From Streptomyces himalayensis subsp. himalayensis (GTDB lineage Bacteria; Actinomycetota; Actinomycetes; Streptomycetales; Streptomycetaceae): a stretch of 64,000 bases of DNA. The stretch is from the NCBI RefSeq assembly GCF_013778455.1, contig NZ_JACEHE010000003.1:367067-431066 (forward strand). Reading direction: 5' to 3'. The notes under the pieces were generated by a model, which saw only the letters and a list, made by a program, of their open reading frames with translations, did not search any database and was not told the origin of the DNA. Positions within the stretch are counted from its first letter, which is position 1, and every line of letters begins with the position of its first letter. A program made the translations under genes and the position numbers. Of the stretch, positions 1 through 6,910 are shown piece after piece.

Positions 1-328
1 ATGTCACGTACTGCACGTACAGCGGGCGGTCCAGGCCGAACTGGGCTTCCATCCGGGCGATGTCGGCCGGTGTGGCGAGGTCGCCGAGGACGGCGGCGGC
101 CGGGTTGGCGTCGGACAGAGCACCGAGTGCGAAGGTGAGCAGGGAGGCAAGGACGAACACCGTGGCGGTGACGACAAGGAGTCGGCCGAGCGGGCGGGGC
201 GCCGCGGTGAGGCGCCTGAACAGCGACTCCCGTACGCGCGGCCGTGCTGCCGGCCCGGCGGGAGACAGGCCCGGCCCCCGGCCTGCATGCCCCGGGCCCC
301 GGCCGGTCAGCGTTGCGGGAGCGGTCAT
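1..328 (-). CDS. ABC transporter permease, N-terminal part (DppB type), cut by window edge
   Basis: This reading frame starts with ATG at 328 and runs off the left edge of the window, so only about 109 codons are visible. After a Pro/Gly-rich start it has a basic stretch, one hydrophobic segment (residues about 50-70) and then LDRPLYVQY. The last element is typical of the N-terminus of DppB/OppB-type inner-membrane permeases, where a first transmembrane helix is followed by a Leu-Asp-Pro-type motif. The start overlaps the stop of the upstream solute-binding protein gene by ATGA, so the two are translationally coupled parts of one peptide/nickel/oligopeptide ABC operon read leftward. The remaining permease and the ATPases would lie outside the window. 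Substrate is not visible. Confidence 0.8.
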   Translation of the reverse strand, partial: MTAPATLTGRGPGHAGRGPGLSPAGPAARPRVRESLFRRLTAAPRPLGRLLVVTATVFVLASLLTFALGALSDANPAAAVLGDLATPADIARMEAQFGLDRPLYVQYVT

Positions 329-1947
329 GAGACGGTGACCCCCTCGAACCGCTGGACGACGGTGTAGGCCGGGATCTCGGAGACCTTGGGATTGCGGGCC
401 AGGATGCGCGGCACGGTGTACAGGAACACGTTCGGCATGGTGCGCACCGCGATGCCCGTCGCCTTCTGCAGCACCTCCGGGTACTCCGGCGCGTCGAGCG
501 GCGTACGGCGGACGACGTCGAGAGCCTTCTCGAGCTCGGATGAGGTGGTGCGCCCCGGGTTCATCAATCCTTCCTCGCCGAAGAGCACCTGGAAGGCCTG
601 CGTGGCGGAGTCGCGTCCCGCGAACTGGTCGACGTACAGGGCCTTGCTGCGCTGGATGTAGACGATCTGCGTGGCCTGGTCCGAGGGAATGGCCTCAAGG
701 GTTGCGGTGATCCCGACCTTCTTCAGCTGAGCCTGGATCAGCTCCGGGACGCCTTCGGCCTTCTGCGCCGACAGCGTGATCTTCAGCCCGTCCGCATAGC
801 CGGCCTTGGCCAGCAGCTCCTTGGCCTTCTCCGGGTCGTACGGGAACAGCTTGTCGAGCGCGTCGTCGTGGCCCGCATAGCCGCTGGGGAAGGGCTGGCG
901 GGTGACCTCTCCGTAGCCGAAGGCAGCGGTCTTCAGGAGCTCTTCGCGGTCGATCGCGTACTTCAGGGCAAGGGCGACGTCCGGGTCGGTGAAGGGCTTC
1001 TTGCCGATGTGCACATCGAGGACGGCCACCACCATCGACGGGATGACCTGGACCTCCAGGCCGGCGGCCTTGGCGGCCTTGACCTGGCTGCCAGGTATCT
1101 GTGCGACGTTGTACTGCCCGGACTGCAGCGCCGCGACGACCGTCGAGGGCTCAGGAAGCGGGTGGAGCTCGAAGTTCTCTGTCTTGATCTGGCCGGCGTC
1201 CCAGTAGGCCGGGTTGCGGCGCAGGACCGCCTTGGAGTTCTCGACGTACGAGACGAGGGTGTACGGCCCGGCGCCGGCGGGTTTCGTGGAAAGGCTCGCG
1301 GCGTCCTTCTCGAGGACCTTCGGGTTGACGATCATGCCGGTCTTGCCTGCGAGCAGGGCGGGAATCTGGAAGTCGGGTGCGGCCAGCCGCAGTTCGATGG
1401 TGTGCTCGTCGAGCGCGGTCACCTTCTCGACCCCGATCAGCTGGGCGGCCACCAGGGACTTCTCGTAGTCGCGGCCTCGCTCGAGGCTCTTCTTCACGGC
1501 GGTGGCGTCAATGGGGCTGCCGTCGCTGAACGTCTCTCCCGAACGGAGGGTGAAGGTCACGACGGTGCCGTCGTCGTTGTACTTCCACGACTTGGCCAGG
1601 GCGGGCACGGCGACGCCCTTGGGGTCGAGCTTCGTCAGCGCCGCATAGACAAGGGAGAGCGCGTGCACGTCCCACCCGGCCGACGAGGTGACCGGGTCCC
1701 ATGAAGTGGGCAGCGCCCAGCCCCACTTGAGGGTTCCGCCGTCGCTCTTGGCGGCCGAGGTGGACTGTCCTCCGCAGGCGGTCAGGGCGAGGGTGGCCCC
1801 GGCTCCGAGCGACAGTCCGAGGAAGGAACGCCGGTCCAGGGCCTTCAGGGCCGGAAGACTGTCGTGGCGCGGGCTGTCCGCGTCAGCACCCTCGAAAGGC
1901 GACCGGCGGGACGGTTCCGAGGTGGAGGGCGAGCGAAACTTCGGCAT
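325..1947 (-). CDS. Tat lipoprotein, ABC transporter substrate-binding protein (SBP_bac_5 type)
   Basis: A 540-residue family 5 extracellular solute-binding protein, the group that captures oligopeptides, dipeptides, nickel or related ligands for import. Residues 39-44 (RRSFLG) are a twin-arginine motif, followed by a hydrophobic stretch and the lipobox LTAC with Cys58 as the lipidation site, so the folded protein is exported and anchored outside the membrane. The mature part shows family features such as [18 protein letters not shown] and the C-terminal two-lobe pattern. Length fits the family. A ribosome site (AAAGG) lies about 9 bases before the ATG. It is the first gene of the ABC operon that continues past the left edge. 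The ligand cannot be told from sequence. Confidence 0.9.
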   Translation of the reverse strand: MPKFRSPSTSEPSRRSPFEGADADSPRHDSLPALKALDRRSFLGLSLGAGATLALTACGGQSTSAAKSDGGTLKWGWALPTSWDPVTSSAGWDVHALSLVYAALTKLDPKGVAVPALAKSWKYNDDGTVVTFTLRSGETFSDGSPIDATAVKKSLERGRDYEKSLVAAQLIGVEKVTALDEHTIELRLAAPDFQIPALLAGKTGMIVNPKVLEKDAASLSTKPAGAGPYTLVSYVENSKAVLRRNPAYWDAGQIKTENFELHPLPEPSTVVAALQSGQYNVAQIPGSQVKAAKAAGLEVQVIPSMVVAVLDVHIGKKPFTDPDVALALKYAIDREELLKTAAFGYGEVTRQPFPSGYAGHDDALDKLFPYDPEKAKELLAKAGYADGLKITLSAQKAEGVPELIQAQLKKVGITATLEAIPSDQATQIVYIQRSKALYVDQFAGRDSATQAFQVLFGEEGLMNPGRTTSSELEKALDVVRRTPLDAPEYPEVLQKATGIAVRTMPNVFLYTVPRILARNPKVSEIPAYTVVQRFEGVTVS

Positions 1948-2650
1948 GGAAGCGCACCTTTCTGGGCCGCGCCGTTGTGAGACGGGTACGCGGGCGGGCC
2001 GTGGAGCGCCCGGTCGGCGGGGCGCGGGCGGGGAGGCGAGGGATGACAGGAGGCAGGACGGGCGAACGGGATGCCATACGGAGGCAGCCCGGGAGAGGTC
2101 GGCGGTGGCAGACGAAGGCGTCCGGCGATGACGGTCCGGCGTATCCGCCTGTGGGCGTCAGGCGGAGCGTCTGGATGGCCGCGGGCACGCACCGCCGCAC
2201 CGCACTCCGCGTCAGAGGTGCGCTGTTCAGGGCGCCGATCATCTGATGCGGAATAGGTGATGCGTCACAAACAGGGATGGTTTTCAGGCCCCTTGGGCCT
2301 TCTACCGGCTACGGCGCTGTCCAACGAGGCAGCGCCGGGCGGGAGTCCCCAGATCCAGGGTGCGGAAGGCGCCGACCGGACCGGGTCAGCGACAGAGCGC
2401 GCTGGAGGTGCGTCGATAGTCCACGTAGCGGCAGACCACGCCGGGATGCAGCGAAAGCATGTCTCGTATCCTCACGGCTGCGCACCCCCACTGTCAATGG
2501 ACACCTTTAGGTGTCTCATTGTCCGAGACCCCGGCGACCTGCGCGTTCGCTCAATCCCCCGGCCGATGCAGGGCGTTCGCACGTCGGCTGCCGACATCGC
2601 TCTCGGGCGAACGGCGGCCGGAAACCGCTCCGGCCGACGACGACGCGACA
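1948..2650. other. 703-bp stretch without a convincing gene
   Basis: Open frames here are short and rich in Arg, Pro and Ser in a way typical of noncoding Streptomyces DNA. The only structure I can support is a palindrome and a leftward promoter near 2468-2521. If that promoter drives the substrate-binding protein gene, the mRNA has a leader of about 500 bases. I saw no recognisable riboswitch or leader peptide in it. Confidence 0.5.
2468..2521 (-). promoter_or_regulatory. leftward promoter with overlapping palindromic operator
   Basis: On the minus strand TTGACA (2497-2492) is followed after 18 bases by GAGGAT (2473-2468), a good match to a housekeeping promoter. A strong palindrome at 2495-2521 overlaps the -35 box: CAATGGACACC, a TTTA centre, then GGTGTCTCATTG, with a single-base bulge. 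The half-site AATGGACAC recurs at the Rrf2/cupin promoter near 4127, so the Rrf2 protein is the likely binder. The promoter points at the ABC operon, about 510 bases downstream. Confidence 0.5.
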
Positions 2651-3586
2651 TCAGCTCGTCCGGCGTGTCGCCGGATGGGTCTCGGCCTCCTCCGGGTGCA
2701 GCCACAACGGCCCGTTCGCCGTCTCCACCACGGTAGCACCGTGCGGCGGCTCCAAGGCGCCGGTCAGCAACTGGAGTTCGCGCCGGGTGACGCTGCGCCA
2801 GTGGTTCAACGCCGCTTCGGGGGACACGGCCTCCGGAGCGGGAAGCGGTGTCCCGGCCGCCGCGGCAGCCGCCTGGAGGTAGCTCGTCAGGGGCCTCCAC
2901 CCCGGTACGCAGATCCGCCCGCCCGGGCCGTCGAACAACAGCGTCGGCAGGGCATAGCGGCGCCCGTCGCCCACCTCTTTGGCGCGCCCTGGATGCGGCC
3001 CCGGCCCTTGCAGATCGCACACCTCGGCCAGGGGCCTGCGGGTCTCCGCCCAGTCGTCCCGCACCGCCGCACGCGCGTCGGCCACCGTCCGGTCGTCGAG
3101 CAGTTTCCGGATGTCGAGCCCCGGAACACCGCGTATGGCCTCCTCCACACCCGCCGGAGTGTCCGCAGGCATGCCCAGCACGAACGTCGTCTCCCGCAGC
3201 CGGCGCAGTACGCGCTCCGCCACCCGCTCACCTTGTGCCTCGGCGGCCTTGGCCGCGATGGACGCGGGCCAGCTGGTGCGGCTCAGCCAGTGCAGACGGG
3301 CGGCATAGGGTGCGTGCGTGTGCTCGGCGACGCCCTTGATGAATCCCTCGTACCAGCGCGCCTCGGCATCGGAGTCGGGGGCCGGGTCGTCGTCCTCGTC
3401 GAAGAGGATGCCGAACACCCGCCGCCAACGCAGGTGAGGTGCCAAGCCGTGCCGCAGCAGACGGAAGACCGGTTCGGAGCCCCAGGCCCACGGGCAGGCG
3501 GGGTCGGTGAACTCGGTGACGTGTACGAGCGGTTGGGCAGCGGAGTCCGTCCCTGCTTCGCCCGTCTTCGCACCCCGCGTACTCAT
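2651..3586 (-). CDS. DsbA-family thioredoxin-fold protein with CPWAW motif
   Basis: A 311-residue thioredoxin-fold protein of the DsbA/FrnE superfamily. Near the N-terminus TDPACPWAWG replaces the usual CxxC: only the first cysteine is present, so this is not a simple disulfide oxidase. In this actinobacterial group the motif is normally CPWAW, and the fold resembles GST-kappa/FrnE proteins acting on thiols or electrophiles in the cytoplasm. No signal peptide is visible. The helical insert and the C-terminal region GWRPLTSYLQAA (which packs against the thioredoxin core) are as expected. Its start overlaps the stop of the Rrf2 regulator gene by ATGA, so the two are co-translated. The reaction is unknown; a thiol-linked redox role is inferred from fold and neighbours. 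Confidence 0.8.
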   Translation of the reverse strand: MSTRGAKTGEAGTDSAAQPLVHVTEFTDPACPWAWGSEPVFRLLRHGLAPHLRWRRVFGILFDEDDDPAPDSDAEARWYEGFIKGVAEHTHAPYAARLHWLSRTSWPASIAAKAAEAQGERVAERVLRRLRETTFVLGMPADTPAGVEEAIRGVPGLDIRKLLDDRTVADARAAVRDDWAETRRPLAEVCDLQGPGPHPGRAKEVGDGRRYALPTLLFDGPGGRICVPGWRPLTSYLQAAAAAAGTPLPAPEAVSPEAALNHWRSVTRRELQLLTGALEPPHGATVVETANGPLWLHPEEAETHPATRRTS

Positions 3587-4050
3587 GCTGTGACAGCCGC
3601 AGAGGCGTCGCGCGCCCTCCCGGCCCCACCGTCCTCAGCTCCCGCACCGGCTCCACGCTCGGCGAGGTCACCGATGGTCGTCCGCGCGAGCAGCGCCTGT
3701 GCGGCGGACTCGACTCCGCGCCACAGGTCCGGCAGGCCGGACGCGGCACCCGGATAGCCGAGCGCCTCAGGGCGTACGCCGCGTACGGTGAAGAACTCGC
3801 CGTCGACGGCCGTCATCACCTCGGCGACCGTGATGGTGGCCGCGTCCCGACCGAGCCAGTAACCTCCCTCGCAGCCGCGCTGGCTGCGCACAAGACCGGC
3901 CGACCGCAGGTCGCGGAACACGGACTTGAGGAAGCGGAACGGGATGTCCTGCGCCGAGGCGATGCCCTCGCACGTCAGCGGCCGCGCACTGTCGGCGGCG
4001 AGCTCGACGAGTGCCCGCACCGCATAGTCCGCCCTGGCAGAGATCTGCAT
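3583..4050 (-). CDS. Rrf2-family transcriptional regulator
   Basis: A 155-residue Rrf2 winged-helix regulator starting at MQISARADYAVRAL, the canonical family N-terminus. A longer frame reaching 4149 exists, but its extra residues do not resemble the family. The recognition helix lies around FRFLKSVFRDLRSAGLV, followed by the wing (GCEGGYWLGR) and the dimerisation helix. The three clustered cysteines that hold an iron-sulfur cluster in IscR/NsrR/RsrR are absent; only isolated cysteines occur, so it is more like CymR or another cluster-free member. It leads a two-gene operon with the DsbA-like gene (ATGA overlap) and is divergent from a cupin gene. Dyads at both nearby promoters are candidate operators. 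Confidence 0.9.
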   Translation of the reverse strand: MQISARADYAVRALVELAADSARPLTCEGIASAQDIPFRFLKSVFRDLRSAGLVRSQRGCEGGYWLGRDAATITVAEVMTAVDGEFFTVRGVRPEALGYPGAASGLPDLWRGVESAAQALLARTTIGDLAERGAGAGAEDGGAGRARDASAAVTA

Positions 4051-4126
4051 GTGCACCGTCTTCCCGAAGCGTCGGTTCCAGCATCGGCCGACCCTGCAGG
4101 GACCGCGGTACGGCCAGGTCGGCGAC

Positions 4127-4168
4127 AATGGACACATCTTGACATCCATTTCCCGGGCTCTCTACGGT
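4127..4168 (+). promoter_or_regulatory. cupin-gene promoter with Rrf2-type dyad
   Basis: TTGACA (4139-4144), an 18-base spacer and TACGGT (4163-4168) form a rightward promoter for the cupin gene. The imperfect dyad at 4127-4150 runs from AATGGACAC to GACATCCATT and covers the -35 box. Its left half-site is the same as in the palindrome at 2495-2521. The same dyad lies upstream of the divergent Rrf2 gene, so it could control both directions. Confidence 0.55.
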
Positions 4169-4313
4169 CATCTCAAGGATCTTGCGCACGCCCTCGGTCG
4201 ATGAGCCCCTGCTGCGGCCTTCCGCAGCATCTGCCCGGCCTCCACACCGGCGGGCGCCCGCCCCATTCCGGCCCGGCCGCCCCGGCCCGCCCCGACGAGC
4301 AGGACTCGCTCCC

Positions 4314-4868
4314 ATGGCCCCGCACACCCCGCCCAAGCCGTCCGACGAAGCCGCCCCCACCCAGCAGGACGCCTTCCATCCGCACCTTCCGGACAACGGC
4401 CACGACCGCATCGGTGACGGCAGCGCGCTGCCGCTGCGTGCCCGGCTGCACCACATCCGTGCCGACGCGCTCGACGGCGACACCGCCCAGACCGGCGGCA
4501 TGCGCCGCTTCGCCGCGATCAGCGGGCGGACCGTCGGCTCCGAGCGCATCTGGATGGGGCAGACCCATGTCGCCCCCGACACCGCCTCCTCCAACCACCA
4601 CCACGGAGCCTCCGAAACGGCGATCCACGTCGTGAAGGGCCACCCGGAGTTCGTGTTCCTCGACGACTCCTCGGGCACGCCCGAGGAGATCCGGATCCGC
4701 ACGGCACCGGGCGACTACATCTTCGTACCGCCGTTCGTCCCGCACCGCGAGGAGAACCCGAGCCCGGACGAGGAGGCCGTGGTGGTGATCGCCCGCAGCA
4801 CCCAGGAGGCCGTCGTGGTCAACCTGCCCGAGCTCTACGTCCTCGGCAAGGAACCAGGCAGGGACTGA
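4314..4868 (+). CDS. cupin-domain protein
   Basis: A 184-residue single-domain cupin. The first cupin motif is seen in SNHHHGASETAIHVVKGH (histidines plus glutamate as metal ligands) and the second in PGDYIFVPPFVPHREEN, where the His completes the site. Such proteins bind a divalent metal and act as dioxygenases, isomerases or small-molecule sensors; nothing here tells which. I chose ATG 4314 (preceded by AGGA) over a longer frame beginning TTG at 4182, because the extra residues are Arg/Pro-rich and look like untranslated leader. It is divergent from the Rrf2-DsbA operon and shares its control region, so a thiol or redox-related role is inferred. Confidence 0.8.
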   Translation: MAPHTPPKPSDEAAPTQQDAFHPHLPDNGHDRIGDGSALPLRARLHHIRADALDGDTAQTGGMRRFAAISGRTVGSERIWMGQTHVAPDTASSNHHHGASETAIHVVKGHPEFVFLDDSSGTPEEIRIRTAPGDYIFVPPFVPHREENPSPDEEAVVVIARSTQEAVVVNLPELYVLGKEPGRD

Positions 4869-4969
4869 AGAGCGCTCTCAGCAGAACGCTCTCAAGCGTG
4901 GGGCCCGGATCGGTCAGCCGGTACCGGGAGTACTGGTGCTGTCTGCAGCGGCTGTGCTTTGCTGACCCC

Positions 4970-5044
4970 ATGACCGTGCTCGTGACCCGCCGCCACGTCG
5001 ACTTCGTGCGCGTCACGACCACGGCGTGTCCCGCCGGGCGCTGA
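4970..5044 (+). CDS. 24-residue leader peptide (RRHVDxxRV...C type)
   Basis: ATG at 4970 encodes a 24-residue peptide containing TRRHVDFVRVTTTAC, with a single cysteine four residues from the stop at 5044. Streptomyces genomes carry a family of such uORF peptides (RRHVD-x2-RV-x3/4-C), commonly ahead of sulfur-assimilation or cysteine-related genes, where stalling at cysteine codons is thought to act as an attenuator. The next gene in the same direction is the nitroreductase 290 bases downstream, followed by the ComB-like gene. The match to the pattern is by eye; the attenuation role here is inferred. Confidence 0.7.
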   Translation: MTVLVTRRHVDFVRVTTTACPAGR

Positions 5045-5288
5045 CGCCGCGCCCCAGGCGTCCTGCCGCCGCCTCGCGGCTCCGTTCAACGCGACGCCCC
5101 GCCCGGCATTGTTCATGCCACGCCCCGCCCGGCCCCGTTCATACAGGCCGTCGTGGCCTCGGCCGCCCGGCTGTCTTCCTGACCGAGGCGGTGAACAGTC
5201 ACGGCATCGGCCTGGACCGGTGCCGGCTGGGTCGGAGCGCGCTTCGCTCATCACTGAACTGACGGCAGGACAGGCCCCCACACTTCAC

Positions 5289-5320
5289 CCCATCGACCCA
5301 TCGACCCATCGACCCATCGA
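5289..5320 (+). repeat. four perfect 8-bp tandem repeats ahead of a ribosome site
   Basis: The unit CCCATCGA occurs four times head to tail (5289-5296, 5297-5304, 5305-5312, 5313-5320) and ends directly before the GGAAAGG ribosome-binding site of the nitroreductase gene. Copy number could change by slipped-strand mispairing and alter the leader. Confidence 0.9.
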
Positions 5321-5334
5321 GGAAAGGCATCAGC

Positions 5335-5943
5335 ATGTCTCCCCGCACCGCGAACATGGCCGTGGCCGTCCACCCGTTGCTCGCCGAGCGCTGGAGCCCG
5401 CGCTCCTTCGACGCCACGCACACGATCAGCGACGAGGAGCTCTTCTCGCTCCTTGAGGCGGCCCGCTGGGCGCCCTCCGCGCGCAATTCTCAGCCGTGGC
5501 GCTTCCTGGTCGGCCGGCGCGGCGACACCACGTACGAGCAGATCTTCTCCACCCTCATGTCCGGCAACAGGCTCTGGGCGGGGCAGAGTTCGCTGCTGGT
5601 CGCGGCGGTGGCGGCGGAGCGCCTTGAGGACGGCACGCCGCACCACGGCGCCGCATACGACACCGGGCTCGCCGTGGCCCAACTGGCGGTGCAGGCACAC
5701 GCCTTGGGGCTGCATGCCCACCAGATGGGCGGCTTCCACCCCGAGCAGCTGCGCTCGGCGCTGGGGATCCCGGACGGCTACCGGCCGCTTTCCATCACCG
5801 CGATCGGGTCCCTGGCCCCGGCGGAACTCCTCCCGCAGGAACTGCGCGACCGCGAGACCGCCGCCCGCGAGCGGCGCCCCCTGGCGGACACCTTCTTCGC
5901 GGAGAGCTGGGGCAATCCGCTTACGGTCCGGCACGACGGTTGA
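5335..5943 (+). CDS. nitroreductase-family FMN-dependent oxidoreductase
   Basis: A 202-residue nitroreductase-fold protein, a family of FMN-binding dimers that use NAD(P)H to reduce nitro compounds, quinones or related substrates in the cytosol. The N-terminal ERWSPRSFD and the following WAPSARNSQPWRF are the FMN-phosphate-binding elements. The central VAQLAVQAHALGLHAHQMGGF is the second cofactor region. Length is typical. ATG 5335 is preceded by GAGGAAAGG. It follows a cysteine-type leader peptide and precedes a ComB-like phosphatase by 66 bases, so the three may be one transcriptional unit. Substrate unknown. Confidence 0.87.
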   Translation: MSPRTANMAVAVHPLLAERWSPRSFDATHTISDEELFSLLEAARWAPSARNSQPWRFLVGRRGDTTYEQIFSTLMSGNRLWAGQSSLLVAAVAAERLEDGTPHHGAAYDTGLAVAQLAVQAHALGLHAHQMGGFHPEQLRSALGIPDGYRPLSITAIGSLAPAELLPQELRDRETAARERRPLADTFFAESWGNPLTVRHDG

Positions 5944-6009
5944 GCGGACACACATGCGCGCATACGGATTCAAGTCGAACGGCGGCCGGAGGTCCTGGAG
6001 GAGATCCAG

Positions 6010-6726
6010 GTGCGACATGCTGATCGAATGAGCTTCCGGTTTGCCGGCATACCCGACCTGGCCGAGGCTCCGTCCGTGGCTGTGGTCGTCGACGTCATGC
6101 GAGCCTTCACTGTGGCGGCCTGGGCGTTCGCGCGGGGAGCCGAGAAGATCGTCCTCGCGGAGACCCTGAATGCGGCCCTTGAGCTGACGCGCGGAAATCC
6201 GGACTGGGTTGCCCTCAAGGACGGTGCGCCTGTTCCGGGTTTCGACGCGGTCAACTCACCAGGCCTGGTACGGGACATGGACCTGACGGGCCGGACCGTG
6301 GTGCAGAAGACCACTGCTGGAACGGTGGGTGCGCTGGCTGTCGGGGACGCCTCGCTGGTGCTGTGTGCGAGCTTCGTGGTGGCGGACGCGACGGCCCGGT
6401 TGCTGCGTGCCGAGCGTTGTGAGGATGTGACGTTCGTGATCACGGGCGAGGACGGGAACGCCGACGAAGACCTGGCGTGTGCGCACTATGTCGCTCGACG
6501 GATCGGCGATGTCCGGGCCGAGGCCGCCGAGTTCGTCAGCCGGGCCGGGCGGTCCCGGGCGGCCGCCGATCTCACCGACGGCCTGCGCCGTGGATACCAA
6601 GGGATTCATCCCGACGATGTCGCGCTGTGCCTCGAGGTGGACGCGTTCCCGTTTGCGCTGAGGGCGTCGCGGGAGGACTCTCTGATGGTCGTACGTCCGG
6701 TGATGCCGCCGGCACCGGGTTCGTAG
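6010..6726 (+). CDS. 2-phosphosulfolactate phosphatase family protein (ComB-like)
   Basis: A 238-residue protein of the ComB family, Mg-dependent phosphatases first described for 2-phosphosulfolactate hydrolysis in coenzyme M synthesis. Family features seen are [22 protein letters not shown] near the start (acidic VDVMRAFT segment), [16 protein letters not shown] in the middle and the later [18 protein letters not shown] with clustered acidic residues. Actinomycetes do not make coenzyme M by the archaeal route, and no other ComA/ComC-type gene is near, so the true substrate is open. I place the start at GTG 6010, which has GGAGG upstream; an ATG at 6028 is the alternative. Probably co-transcribed with the nitroreductase. 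Confidence 0.8.
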   Translation: MRHADRMSFRFAGIPDLAEAPSVAVVVDVMRAFTVAAWAFARGAEKIVLAETLNAALELTRGNPDWVALKDGAPVPGFDAVNSPGLVRDMDLTGRTVVQKTTAGTVGALAVGDASLVLCASFVVADATARLLRAERCEDVTFVITGEDGNADEDLACAHYVARRIGDVRAEAAEFVSRAGRSRAAADLTDGLRRGYQGIHPDDVALCLEVDAFPFALRASREDSLMVVRPVMPPAPGS

Positions 6727-6880
6727 CAGTCTGGATCCCACCCAGCACCAGGACCAGGTGACCCATCCGGGCCTATCCCCCCACTACCGAACGCCCCGTC
6801 ACATTACCCATGCCATACGCCGTCCGCGTCGACCAGCTCGACATCGGCCCCGCCCCATCGCTGATCGCCTCGGAGGGCGG

Positions 6881-6910
6881 GTTCTGACCCGGTGCGACCC
6901 GGGTCAGAAC
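6881..6910 (-). terminator. stem-loop terminator of the ABC exporter gene
   Basis: A perfect 12-bp stem (GTTCTGACCCGG pairing with CCGGGTCAGAAC) closes a 6-base loop. It includes the stop codon of the leftward exporter gene and lies in the gap between two converging genes, so it may serve both directions. There is no strong U-run, as usual in Streptomyces. Confidence 0.7.

Noticed and set aside
868..1704. A 278-codon open frame on the plus strand
   Set aside because: It is antisense to the peptide-binding lipoprotein gene and has the low-complexity Gly/Val/Arg/Leu composition of a high-GC shadow frame.
2459..3757. A 432-codon open frame on the plus strand
   Set aside because: It runs antisense across the DsbA-like and Rrf2 genes and is Arg/Pro/Ala-rich without any domain pattern.
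4182..4313. N-terminal extension of the cupin from TTG 4182
   Set aside because: The 44 extra residues are Arg/Pro-rich and start only a few bases after the predicted promoter; ATG 4314 fits the family better.
6010..6726. Coenzyme M biosynthesis gene cluster
   Set aside because: Only a ComB-family gene is present; none of the other pathway genes occur near it, so the pathway is not supported.
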